Below, piece by piece: positions 25,022 to 32,398 of a stretch of DNA of 64,000 nt. Every line of letters begins with the position of its first letter. The stretch's first letter is position 1. Location: positions 682,001 to 746,000 of the forward strand of contig NZ_CP015039.1 in assembly GCF_002079305.1 (NCBI RefSeq). Direction: 5' to 3'. A model generated the notes under the pieces. That model was not told the DNA's origin and made no database searches. It saw only the letters and a program-made list of their open reading frames with translations. A program made the position numbers and the translations under genes. This DNA comes from Rhodovulum sp. P5. GTDB lineage: Bacteria > Pseudomonadota > Alphaproteobacteria > Rhodobacterales > Rhodobacteraceae.

Positions 25022-26334
25022 TGGCCATCGACCTGGAGCCGCTGCCGCATCTGGAGGCCATCGACTATTTCCGTTCCAAGGGCTTCGCGGCAACGGGTCA
25101 GCGTTTCCACCATCTCGACATGTGGCGGGAAGAGCATGCCCGCAATTTCGTGGTGGCCAAGGCCATGAACGACGATGTGCTGGCCACCATCCGGGCGGAG
25201 CTGCAGCGCGCGCTGGAAGAGGGCCGCACGCTGGCAGAGTTCCAGGCCGATCTGGAGCCCGCGCTGCAAAAGGCCGGCTGGTGGGGCAAATCGCTGATGG
25301 AGGATCCGCAGACAGGCGAGATGGTCGAGGTGCAGCTCGGCTCGCCCCGCCGGCTGCGCACGATCTACGACACCAATATGCGCACCGCCCATGCCGCGGG
25401 GCACTGGGCGCGCATCCAGCGCACGAAACAGGCCTTCCCCTATCTGCACTATATCCAGGTGGAGCGGCCCTCGAAGCGCGAGGAGCACGCCCGCTTTCAC
25501 GATCATATCTGGCGGGTGGATGATCCGATCTGGCGGCGCATCTACCCGCCGAACGGCTGGTATTGCGGCTGCCACGTGATCCAGCGCACCGAAGGCTGGA
25601 TGCGCCGGAACGGGCGCAGCGTCTCGCCGCCCCTCGATCTGGAAGAGGAAGACTATCCCAACAAGCGCACCGGCGAGGTCGTGAAACTGCCCAAAGGGGT
25701 GCATCCGGGCTTCGACACCAATCCCGGCGCGACATGGCTCGACATCGCCGATCGCGTGGACGAGGTCTTCGGCGATCTGGACGGGGCAGACCGGGCCACC
25801 CTGCGCGGGCAGGTTCAGGCGCTGCGCCTGCGCCAGACCGCCCTGCGGCGCGAGACGCTGATCGTCAATGACGAGGACTGGACGCCCGCCGCCGCCGGCG
25901 ATGCGGCCGCCGACACGCCCGACCGGGTGTCGGTCGATGCCGTGCTGGGCGGCTCGGCTGCGACGACAGGCGGGCTGCACCTGGTCCACAGCCACCTGGC
26001 CGACAGCCCGCTGTCGGTGGCCGATCTGCGCGTGCTGGCCCATCCGCGCACCGCCTCGATCGCGGCGGTCTCGCCCGGGGGGGCCGTCTGGCGGGCCGAG
26101 GCCGGCGCGGAACTCCTCGACGACCAGCTCGCAGCCTTCGCACGCGCGGCGCTGCCCGTCATCCGGGCCGAAACCGCCCATCTGTCGGAGGCCGACCGCG
26201 GCCATGTCGTGCACCATGCGCTCGCGCTCTACCTTGAGCGGCGCGGGGCGATCCGCTATCGTTTCAGTGTGACGGGGCAGTTGCGCGATCTCTTCGCGCG
26301 CCATGCCGACCTGATCGAAAGGCTGTCGTCATGA
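25021..26334 (+). CDS. MuF head morphogenesis protein with extra C-terminal domain
   Basis: A 437-residue protein. The first 250 or so residues are the MuF/SPP1 gp7 domain (YFRSKGFAATGQRFHHLDMW, RTIYDTNMRTAHAAGHWAR, WYCGCHVIQRTEGW), injected with DNA or bound at the portal. Beyond about residue 300 is a distinct domain with LHLVHSHLADSPLSVADLRVL (H323, H325, S332, D335) and then IAAVSPGGAVWRAEAG. The HxH..S..D arrangement resembles JAMM/JAB-like or related toxin-associated domains often fused to MuF, but one spacing is a residue short and no upstream catalytic Glu was assigned. It could be an injected effector or protease domain. Confidence 0.85.
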   Translation: MAIDLEPLPHLEAIDYFRSKGFAATGQRFHHLDMWREEHARNFVVAKAMNDDVLATIRAELQRALEEGRTLAEFQADLEPALQKAGWWGKSLMEDPQTGEMVEVQLGSPRRLRTIYDTNMRTAHAAGHWARIQRTKQAFPYLHYIQVERPSKREEHARFHDHIWRVDDPIWRRIYPPNGWYCGCHVIQRTEGWMRRNGRSVSPPLDLEEEDYPNKRTGEVVKLPKGVHPGFDTNPGATWLDIADRVDEVFGDLDGADRATLRGQVQALRLRQTALRRETLIVNDEDWTPAAAGDAAADTPDRVSVDAVLGGSAATTGGLHLVHSHLADSPLSVADLRVLAHPRTASIAAVSPGGAVWRAEAGAELLDDQLAAFARAALPVIRAETAHLSEADRGHVVHHALALYLERRGAIRYRFSVTGQLRDLFARHADLIERLSS

Positions 26335-26516
26335 AGTTCGCCCTCTACCCCACGCCCGACTTTCTCGACCTCGACGGATGGAAGCGTCTCCTCGACGAGT
26401 TGCGCCGCGAACCCGCGGACGTGGCGGGCCACGAGGCCGCGCTGCGCCAGGCGGAAACGATGGTCGAGATCCTCTCGGAACCGGGCGCGGCAGAGCGCCC
26501 CGCTGAGGCCCGCTAG
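26331..26516 (+). CDS. Small phage protein
   Basis: A 61-residue protein (MKFALYPTPDFLDLDGWKRL start) overlapping the MuF stop by four bases and ending the packaging gene block. No family recognised. Confidence 0.55.
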   Translation: MKFALYPTPDFLDLDGWKRLLDELRREPADVAGHEAALRQAETMVEILSEPGAAERPAEAR

Positions 26517-26693
26517 GCGGCGGGGGCCACACTCCCCGCGGAAAACCCGGCAGGGGCCTTTTTGAACGCGCTCCGCGGGTTTTAAACACCCCTTGATCCT
26601 GATCCCCCCGGCCGACCCCCGGGGGTAACCCCGCGACCCCCCGAAACTCCATCCCCGGGCCTTTCGGGGCGGGCCTGTGGCACCCCTGTCTGC
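26517..26693. promoter_or_regulatory. Gap with terminator-like repeats and shared 13-mer before the head operon
   Basis: This is the largest gap in the structural region. It has an inverted repeat AAAACCCG (26542-26549) / CGGGTTTT (26576-26583), a CCTTTTTG run between the arms, the palindrome CCCCCGGGGG near 26623-26632, and TGTGGCACCCCTG at 26676-26688, the near-copy of the motif before the amidase gene. It looks like a terminator followed by a promoter, separating packaging and head transcription. Confidence 0.45.
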
Positions 26694-27722
26694 ATGACAG
26701 GACATGCCCGACATTTCTGCGCGCTGACGCGCCTGCCCGATACGGTGACCTCGGAAATCGAGATCATGCCGCTGGGCGAATTCCGTCTCGCCGACGGGCG
26801 CGGCAAGGTGGCGATGCGCGTCGAGGACCCGGCCGCGCTGATCGCGGCGAGCTTTGCCGCGGCGCCGGGCGAGGAAGGGGCGCGGGCGCTGCCCATCGAC
26901 TTCGACCATCGCTCCTTTGCCGATCAGGGCACGGCCGACAGCCGCGCGGCGGGCTGGATCACGGCACTGCGCGCCGACGGCGACCGCATCGTCGCCGCCG
27001 TGGAGTGGACGCCGGCGGGCCGTGCGGCGCTGGAAGAGCGCAGCTACCGGTTCGTCTCGCCCGTCTTCAAGGCCACCAAGGCCGGCCGGGTCATGCTCAT
27101 CGAAGGCGCCGGGCTGGTGAACACGCCGGCCCTGCCGCAGCTCAAGCAACTTGCATCCAAGGTATCGGAGGAGAACGGGATGGACCCGCTCGACGAAATT
27201 GCCAACCTGCTCGGCCTCAGCGTCGACACACCCGAAGACATCATCGCCCGGATCGGCGCGGCTCTGGAGGCCGAGACGCATCTGGCCTCGATCGCCGAGG
27301 CCGCTGGCGAGACCGGCGACGACGCCGTCACCCGCATCGCCGCGCGGCTGAAGGGCGGCGCGCCCGACCCGGCGGCGTTCGTGCCGATGGCCGCCTTCGC
27401 CGAGCTGCAGACGCAGTTTGCCTCGCTCAAGGCGGACACCGAGGCGGCGAAGGTCGAGGCCGCACTGCAGGCCGCCCGCGACGAGGGCAAGCTGATGCCG
27501 CATTCCGAAGACTGGGCGCGGCGGCTGGCCTCCAAGGACCTGGCCGAGTTCGAGGCATGGGCCGCGCAGGCGCCGGTGATGGTGGCGCCGGGCGCGCGCC
27601 AGCTGGCCGGCCGCGTGCCGCCTGCCCGGACCGAGGCGCTCGACGCCACCGAGCGCCATGTCGCCGCAATGATGGGCGTGAACGAAGACGCCTTCCTCGC
27701 CACCCGCAAGCAGGAGGTCTGA
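26694..27722 (+). CDS. Phage head maturation protease with fused scaffold (Mu I/Z type)
   Basis: A 342-residue Mu I-like protease/scaffold. The protease part (1 to about 160) contains LPIDFDHRSFADQGTADSRAAGWITAL and AALEERSYRFVSPVF, with the family's DxxH and S regions. The C-terminal part (about 163-342) is helical and Ala/Glu-rich, as expected for a scaffold. It cleaves scaffold and head proteins during capsid maturation. Confidence 0.9.
   Translation: MTGHARHFCALTRLPDTVTSEIEIMPLGEFRLADGRGKVAMRVEDPAALIAASFAAAPGEEGARALPIDFDHRSFADQGTADSRAAGWITALRADGDRIVAAVEWTPAGRAALEERSYRFVSPVFKATKAGRVMLIEGAGLVNTPALPQLKQLASKVSEENGMDPLDEIANLLGLSVDTPEDIIARIGAALEAETHLASIAEAAGETGDDAVTRIAARLKGGAPDPAAFVPMAAFAELQTQFASLKADTEAAKVEAALQAARDEGKLMPHSEDWARRLASKDLAEFEAWAAQAPVMVAPGARQLAGRVPPARTEALDATERHVAAMMGVNEDAFLATRKQEV
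27180..27722 (+). CDS. Nested in-frame scaffold protein (Z-like)
   Basis: A second start, ATG at 27180, has an excellent ribosome site GGAGGAG (27167-27173) with 6-nt spacing, inside the protease gene and in frame. It gives a 180-residue product starting MDPLDEIANLLGLSV. In Mu, gene Z is the scaffold made from an internal start within gene I, and this matches that arrangement. The start site is seen in the sequence; the product is inferred. Confidence 0.75.
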   Translation: MDPLDEIANLLGLSVDTPEDIIARIGAALEAETHLASIAEAAGETGDDAVTRIAARLKGGAPDPAAFVPMAAFAELQTQFASLKADTEAAKVEAALQAARDEGKLMPHSEDWARRLASKDLAEFEAWAAQAPVMVAPGARQLAGRVPPARTEALDATERHVAAMMGVNEDAFLATRKQEV

Positions 27723-27723
27723 G

Positions 27724-28113
27724 ATGGCCGCGCTTACCCGCAACACCCCCCGCACCCGCATCGGCCTTGGCCAGCGCTTTGCCGACCCCGTCGCGGCGGC
27801 GGTCACGATCTACAGCGGCGCGATGGTCGCACTCGATGCGTCGGGCAATGCGATCCCGGCGATCCCGGCAGCCCCGACGATGCGCGGCGTCGCCCTGGAA
27901 GAGGCCGACAATGCCGACGGCGCGGCCGGCGATGTCACGACGCTGATCGAGCGTGGCGCCTTCCTCGTCGCCAATGGCGGGTCGATCGACCGCACCCATA
28001 TCGGCGGCGATGTCTATGTCGCCGACGACAACACCGTCGCGGCCACCGGCACGCTGGTCGCGGGCAAATGCCTTGACGTCACCAGTGCCGGCGTCGTCGT
28101 CGAAATCCTCTGA
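27724..28113 (+). CDS. Head decoration / capsid cement protein (DUF2190-like)
   Basis: A 129-residue beta-rich protein. VTIYSGAMVALDASGNAIPA and RGVALEEADNADGAAGDVTTLIERGAFLVANGG fit the capsid-cement/DUF2190 type, which binds outside the mature head. It begins one base after the protease stop and precedes the major head gene. Confidence 0.8.
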   Translation: MAALTRNTPRTRIGLGQRFADPVAAAVTIYSGAMVALDASGNAIPAIPAAPTMRGVALEEADNADGAAGDVTTLIERGAFLVANGGSIDRTHIGGDVYVADDNTVAATGTLVAGKCLDVTSAGVVVEIL

Positions 28114-28124
28114 GGAGACAGGTC

Positions 28125-29021
28125 ATGGATATCACAGCTGCTGCGCTGGCGGCCATCAACACGGGCTTCAACACCGCCTTCAACACCCGTCTGACGGGCG
28201 TTGAAACGACCTATGGCCGGGTCGCCATGACGGTCAAGTCGTCCAGCCGCACCGAGGCCTATCCGCGCCTGTCCGAGCTGGGCCCGATGCGCGAATGGGT
28301 GGGCGAACGCTATATCGAGCGCCTGTCGACCGACGGCTTCACGATCACCAACCGCAAGTTCGAGAAGACCGTCGCGGTCGCGGCGGACGATATCTCGGAC
28401 GACCGCGTGGGGATCTACGCGCCCATCGTTTCCGACATGGGGCAGACCGCGGCGGAACTGCCCGACGTACTGGTCTGGGAGGGGTTGGAAACCGGTTTCG
28501 ATACCGCCCATTACGATGGCCAGTTCTTTTTCGACACCGATCACCCGGTGGTGGATGCGAATGGCGTCGAGCAGTCGGTGTCGAACTTCCAGGGGGGCAC
28601 CGGCGCCGCCTGGTACCTGATCGACGACACGCGCGTGATCAAGCCGATGATCTTCCAGGACCGGCAGCCGGCGACGATCACTCCGAAGACCAGCCTGACC
28701 GACGACAATGTCTTCCACCGCGACGAGTTCCTGTGGGGCGCCAAGCGCCGCTGCGCCGCGGGCTTCGGCGCCTGGCAGCTGATCTATGCCTCCCGCCAGA
28801 CGCTGAACGCGGCCAACTATGCTGCCGCACGCGCCGCGATGCAGGAGATGCGCGGCCATCGCGGGCGCAAGCTGAACCTGAAGCCGAGCCTGCTGGTCGT
28901 CTCCTCGGCGAACGAGGCCGCGGCGCGGGCGCTGCTGAAAGCCGACCGCGTGGACGGGGGCGATTTCAACATCTGGCATAACTCCGCCGATCTGCTGGTC
29001 GTGAACCGGCTGACGATCTGA
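28125..29021 (+). CDS. Major head protein (Mu gpT family)
   Basis: A 298-residue Mu-like major capsid protein. Characteristic segments are the N-terminal AALAAINTGFNTAFN, then SYPRLSELGPMREWVGER-like sequence, VAADDISDDRVGIYAPIVSDMG, and FFDTDHPVV. The C-terminal part ends LLVVNRLTI. It forms the icosahedral shell. A strong hairpin follows the stop. Confidence 0.93.
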   Translation: MDITAAALAAINTGFNTAFNTRLTGVETTYGRVAMTVKSSSRTEAYPRLSELGPMREWVGERYIERLSTDGFTITNRKFEKTVAVAADDISDDRVGIYAPIVSDMGQTAAELPDVLVWEGLETGFDTAHYDGQFFFDTDHPVVDANGVEQSVSNFQGGTGAAWYLIDDTRVIKPMIFQDRQPATITPKTSLTDDNVFHRDEFLWGAKRRCAAGFGAWQLIYASRQTLNAANYAAARAAMQEMRGHRGRKLNLKPSLLVVSSANEAAARALLKADRVDGGDFNIWHNSADLLVVNRLTI

Positions 29022-29028
29022 CCTGTCG

Positions 29029-29051
29029 CCGGGGCGGCGCGCCCGCCCCGG
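29029..29051 (+). terminator. Hairpin after the major head gene
   Basis: CCGGGGCGG (29029-29037) and CCGCCCCGG (29043-29051) form a perfect 9-bp stem with a 5-nt loop, 8 bp after the major head stop and without a U tract. It could be a partial terminator or an mRNA-stabilising element that raises capsid expression over the downstream genes. Confidence 0.6.
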
Positions 29052-29079
29052 TCGCAACCCGATTACGAGGAGGGCCGGC

Positions 29080-29313
29080 ATGGCCGCGCGCAAGAAGACG
29101 ACGACAGAAACGACAGAGGTCACGGCCCCCGCGGCGCGGCTGACGGTCACCTGCCTGCGCCCCGGCGGCATCCGCCGCGCCGGTCGGCGCTGGGACGAGG
29201 GCGAGACGCATCTCGCCCCGGCCGATCTCACCCCCCTCGACCGTGCGCGGCTGGAGGCCGATCCCTTCTTTCGCGTGACCGAGGCGCCGGCGCCGGCAGC
29301 GTCCGAGGGCTGA
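29080..29313 (+). CDS. Small head-tail region protein
   Basis: A 77-residue protein after a GAGGAGGG ribosome site. A Thr-rich basic N-terminus precedes RLTVTCLRPGGIRRAGRRWDEGETHLAPADLTPLDRARLEADPFFRV. It matches the small Mu gp35/HI1506-type protein found between the head and DUF1320 genes. Exact role unknown. Confidence 0.7.
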   Translation: MAARKKTTTETTEVTAPAARLTVTCLRPGGIRRAGRRWDEGETHLAPADLTPLDRARLEADPFFRVTEAPAPAASEG

Positions 29314-29317
29314 GGCC

Positions 29318-29746
29318 ATGGCCTATGCAAGCGTCGATGACCTGAAGGCCGTGATCCCGGGGCAGGACCTGCAACTGCTGACCGATTTCGACGGCACCGA
29401 CCAGCCGTCCGATACACGCCTGGCGCAGGCGCTGGACGATGCCGCGGCCGAGATCAACACATGGATCGCCAAGCGCGTGGACCTGCCGCTCGCCGATCCG
29501 CCCCATGTGTTGACCGTCATCTGCCGCGACCTGGCCATGCACCGCCTCTACGCCAATCTCGGCCATGACAGCACGGCGATGCGCCAGCTGCGTGACGGCG
29601 CGCTGGATATCCTGCGGAAAATCCACAAGGGCGAGGTGGCGCTCGGCGACGATACGGCCGGATCGGAAGAACCCGCCTCGCCCGGCGTGGCCATGACCGA
29701 CGGGCCCGACCGCCTGCTCACCCGCGACAGCCTGACGGGGTTCTGA
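29318..29746 (+). CDS. DUF1320 family head-tail protein (Mu gp36)
   Basis: A 142-residue protein with the DUF1320 pattern: YASVDDLKAVIPGQDLQLLTDFDG at the start, LAQALDDAAAEINTWIAKRVDLPLADPP in the middle and RDLAMHRLYANLG. It is a probable head-tail connector. Confidence 0.87.
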   Translation: MAYASVDDLKAVIPGQDLQLLTDFDGTDQPSDTRLAQALDDAAAEINTWIAKRVDLPLADPPHVLTVICRDLAMHRLYANLGHDSTAMRQLRDGALDILRKIHKGEVALGDDTAGSEEPASPGVAMTDGPDRLLTRDSLTGF

Positions 29747-29747
29747 G

Positions 29748-30254
29748 ATGGTCACGCTTACCGTCACGCTCGACGATGTCGCCGCCCGGGCCGATCTCGA
29801 CCGGCTGGAGGCGGCGAGCCGCGACATGACCGAGCTGATGGACCAGGTCGGCGCGGTGCTGGTCGCCGGTGCGCAAGAGCGGATCGGCCAGACCAATGTC
29901 ACCCCGGGCGGCGTGCCCTGGCCGCAAAGCCTGCGCGCACAGCTGGAGGGCGGGCTGACGCTGCATGACAGCGGTCAGCTGATGCGGTCGATCACGGAAC
30001 AGCCCGGCCCGCAAAGCGTGCGCGTGGGGTCGAACATCATTTATGCCGGGATCCACCAGACCGGCGGCACGATCCGCGCGAAGACCGCCCGCGGCCTGCG
30101 CTTCACGCTCGCCAATGGCGAGACGGCCGTGGTCGGGTCGGTCACAATTCCGGCCCGCCCCTATCTGGGGATTTCCGATGACGAGCGGGCAGACATCGAG
30201 GGCCTGACCGCGGCCTGGTTCGGTGCCGTACTTGAAGAGGGCCGCGCGCGATGA
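29748..30254 (+). CDS. Virion morphogenesis / tail completion protein (Mu gpG-type)
   Basis: A 168-residue protein of the phage virion morphogenesis family. LDRLEAASRDMTELMDQVGAVLVAGAQERI is followed by TLHDSGQLMRSITEQPGPQSVRVGSNIIYAGIHQTGGTI and PARPYLGIS. It is thought to act in head-tail joining. Confidence 0.85.
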   Translation: MVTLTVTLDDVAARADLDRLEAASRDMTELMDQVGAVLVAGAQERIGQTNVTPGGVPWPQSLRAQLEGGLTLHDSGQLMRSITEQPGPQSVRVGSNIIYAGIHQTGGTIRAKTARGLRFTLANGETAVVGSVTIPARPYLGISDDERADIEGLTAAWFGAVLEEGRAR

Positions 30255-30697
30255 ACGTCCTGGACCCCGCCCTGGTGCGCGACCGTCTGCAGGCCCATGT
30301 GCCGGCGCTGCGCTTTGCGGGGCTGGCGGCCGATCTGGGCCGGGTGAATGCCCGGTCGCTGCTCTTCCCCTCGGCCTTCGTGATCCTGCTGGGCGAACAG
30401 GCCGGCGATCCGCGCTATGCCGGGCCTGACACGATCGACCAGGCCGTGACGGCCCGGATCGGCGTGATCCTTGCGGTGCGCGACATCGCCGATGCCAGCG
30501 GGGCCACGGCGGCCGGGGCGCTGACCCCGCTGCGCGCGGCGCTGCTGGGCGCGTTGACGACATATGCGCCGGAGACCGGCGGGCAGGCCTTCCGGTTCGC
30601 CCGCGGCGCGCTGCAATCGGGCATCGACGATCGCGGCGCGCTCTTCTGGCAAGACGATTTCACCCTGCGCTTCGACCGGCGCATCCAGATCACGTGA
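30251..30697 (+). CDS. Probable tail terminator protein
   Basis: A 148-residue protein with LDPALVRDRLQAHVPALRFAGLAADL, VIDQAVTARIGVILAVRD-like middle and a C-terminal FWQDDFTLRFDRRIQI. This pattern and the position between the tail completion and tail tube genes fit a Gp37-like/tail terminator protein. Overlaps the previous gene by four bases. Confidence 0.7.
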   Translation: MNVLDPALVRDRLQAHVPALRFAGLAADLGRVNARSLLFPSAFVILLGEQAGDPRYAGPDTIDQAVTARIGVILAVRDIADASGATAAGALTPLRAALLGALTTYAPETGGQAFRFARGALQSGIDDRGALFWQDDFTLRFDRRIQIT

Positions 30698-30704
30698 GGA
30701 CCCG

Positions 30705-31634
30705 ATGGCCACCTGGCAACAGCGCCTGATCCGCGAAAAGATCGAGACCGTACCCGGCTCCCCCGAGGTTACCGCCGCCACCGATGCCGTGCTCGGCCTC
30801 GACGTCACGATGCGCAACCTCGAAGCCGACTACCAGGACCCCGGTTTCCTGACCGGCCGGGAGGGAGCGCAGGCCGAGGACCGGCGCAACGTGCATGCCG
30901 GCATCGACTACCAGGTCGAGGCCGCGCCCTCCGGAACGGCCGGCGTGGCGCCCGCCTTCGGGCATCTGCTGCGGTCGGGCGGCTGGGTGGAGGCCGTGAC
31001 CGCAGACACGGATGTCACCTATACCCCGGCGCCTGTGGACACGGCGCTGCCGTCCTGCACGTTGCAGATGCGCAATGGCGCCCTGATGCAGACGGTCGCC
31101 GGCGTGCGCGGCTCCGTCGGCTTCACCGCCGAGGCCGGGGCCAAGCCGGTCTTCAGCTTCAGCCGTCGCGGGCGCTATGCCGCCCCGGTCGCCCACGCGG
31201 CCGAGACGCACGCCTTTGCGGGCTGGCCGCGCGCGCTCGACTGCGTGCCGGAAAACGTCTTCGCCTTCACGCTGGGGGGCATCGCGCTGCCGGTGCGCAG
31301 CTTCAGCTTCACCGACGGGCGCGCGGTGCAGGTCAACAAGTACATGGGCCCGGACGAGATCACGCTGGGGCCGCGCCGCTTCACCGGGGCCATCGCCCTG
31401 AAATGGCCGGCGGTGGGAACAAAGGACCTGCTGGGCGAAATCCACGACGGCACGATCCAGCCGCTGATCTTCACGCTGGGGCAGACGGCCGGGTCGATCC
31501 TGACGGTCACCGCGCCGCGCACACAGATCAAGTTCTCGGGCGAGCAGGAGATCGACGGCGATCTCGGCATCTCGCTCGATCTCGTCTTCGAGCCGGACAG
31601 CGGCGATGACGAGATTGAAATCCGGTTCAGCTGA
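30705..31634 (+). CDS. Tail tube protein
   Basis: A 309-residue beta-rich protein. RLIREKIETVPGSPEVTAATDAVLGLDVTM at the N-terminus, YQVEAAPSGTAGVAPAFGHLLRSGGW in the middle and a C-terminal SLDLVFEPDSGDDEIEIRFS are typical of major tail proteins of the phage_TTP type. The ATG at 30705 was chosen; upstream frame overlaps the terminator gene. Confidence 0.8.
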   Translation: MATWQQRLIREKIETVPGSPEVTAATDAVLGLDVTMRNLEADYQDPGFLTGREGAQAEDRRNVHAGIDYQVEAAPSGTAGVAPAFGHLLRSGGWVEAVTADTDVTYTPAPVDTALPSCTLQMRNGALMQTVAGVRGSVGFTAEAGAKPVFSFSRRGRYAAPVAHAAETHAFAGWPRALDCVPENVFAFTLGGIALPVRSFSFTDGRAVQVNKYMGPDEITLGPRRFTGAIALKWPAVGTKDLLGEIHDGTIQPLIFTLGQTAGSILTVTAPRTQIKFSGEQEIDGDLGISLDLVFEPDSGDDEIEIRFS

Positions 31635-31646
31635 GGGGCGCCGCGC

Positions 31647-32039
31647 ATGTTCGTGTTCGAGGAAGACTACTGTTTCGACTGGCCGGTGAAGGTCGCCTAT
31701 CCGACCGGCGGCGGCGAGGAAATCCGGGAGTTCACCGCGCGCTTCCGCCTGCCCGCGGACGAGCTGCAGATCTTCGAGCCCGACAAGGACCCGGACGACA
31801 AGGCGGCAGAGGACAACGCGGCCCCGCCGGCCCCGACCGACATCCGGGCTCTGATCGCGCGATCGCGCGACCGGCTGGCGCAATACTGGATCGGCTGGAC
31901 CGGGATCGAGACCCCGGCCGGCACGCCGCTGCCGTTTTCCGAGGACACCCGCGCCCGCCTGCTGAAGCAACGGCCGATCCGCCTGGCGATCGATGCGGCG
32001 CTCTCGGAAGCCATCCTCGGGATACGCGAAAAAAACTGA
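31647..32039 (+). CDS. Tail assembly chaperone (G-type, zero frame)
   Basis: A 130-residue protein located between the tail tube and tape measure genes, the place of lambda gpG. It begins with FVFEEDYCFDWPVKVAYPTGGGEE and has the short acidic linker of such chaperones. It ends REKN-stop at a slippery A-AAA-AAC heptamer, so part of the translation probably shifts into the -1 frame to make a longer G-T fusion. The chaperone coats the tape measure during tail assembly. Confidence 0.83.
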   Translation: MFVFEEDYCFDWPVKVAYPTGGGEEIREFTARFRLPADELQIFEPDKDPDDKAAEDNAAPPAPTDIRALIARSRDRLAQYWIGWTGIETPAGTPLPFSEDTRARLLKQRPIRLAIDAALSEAILGIREKN

Positions 32040-32074
32040 GACAGGCCGCGCGGCTGATCTATGGCCGCGCGGCC
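32030..32074 (+). promoter_or_regulatory. Programmed -1 ribosomal frameshift site with stem-loop
   Basis: The heptamer A-AAA-AAC at 32030-32036 is in the right phase (zero-frame codons GAA AAA AAC TGA). Seven bases downstream is an 11-bp perfect stem (GGCCGCGCGGC at 32044-32054, its complement at 32064-32074) with a 9-nt loop. The -1 frame is open from the slip site to 32396-32398. Position in the tail chaperone pair matches the well-known G/GT frameshift of tailed phages. Confidence 0.9.
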
Positions 32075-32398
32075 CCCTGCGAGGACCTGATCGAGGACGT
32101 GATGGCACAGACCGGTGCAGATCGTGACGCGGCCACGCGGATGGCCCGGGCCATGCAACAGGACGACGCGCCCGCACCGCTGCGCCTGCCCGCGTCGGAG
32201 CGCCCGCTGATCGAACTGGCGCTGGCCACCGTGCGGTGCTGGATCTGGGTGGCGGGCCTGGGCGGGATGCACCGCGTCGGTCTTGACCTTGTGCAGGTCG
32301 AGGTCGTCGCGCGCTGGCGGGGCATCGTGCCCGATGCGCGCCTGCTGGACGGCCTGCAGATCATCGAGCGCGCCGTGCTGCGACCGGAGGCGACATGA
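32036..32398 (+). CDS. Tail assembly chaperone T-type extension (read by -1 frameshift)
   Basis: This frame has no convincing start of its own (GTG/ATG at 32099-32104 lack a ribosome site). It continues the upstream chaperone after the slip at 32036, giving LRQAARLIYGRAAPCEDLIEDVMAQTG then a helical C-terminal part (SERPLIELALATVRCWIWVAGLGGM...). The fusion product would be about 250 residues. Its end overlaps the tape measure start by four bases. The T part is expected to contact the tail tube. Confidence 0.82.
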   Translation: MRQAARLIYGRAAPCEDLIEDVMAQTGADRDAATRMARAMQQDDAPAPLRLPASERPLIELALATVRCWIWVAGLGGMHRVGLDLVQVEVVARWRGIVPDARLLDGLQIIERAVLRPEAT

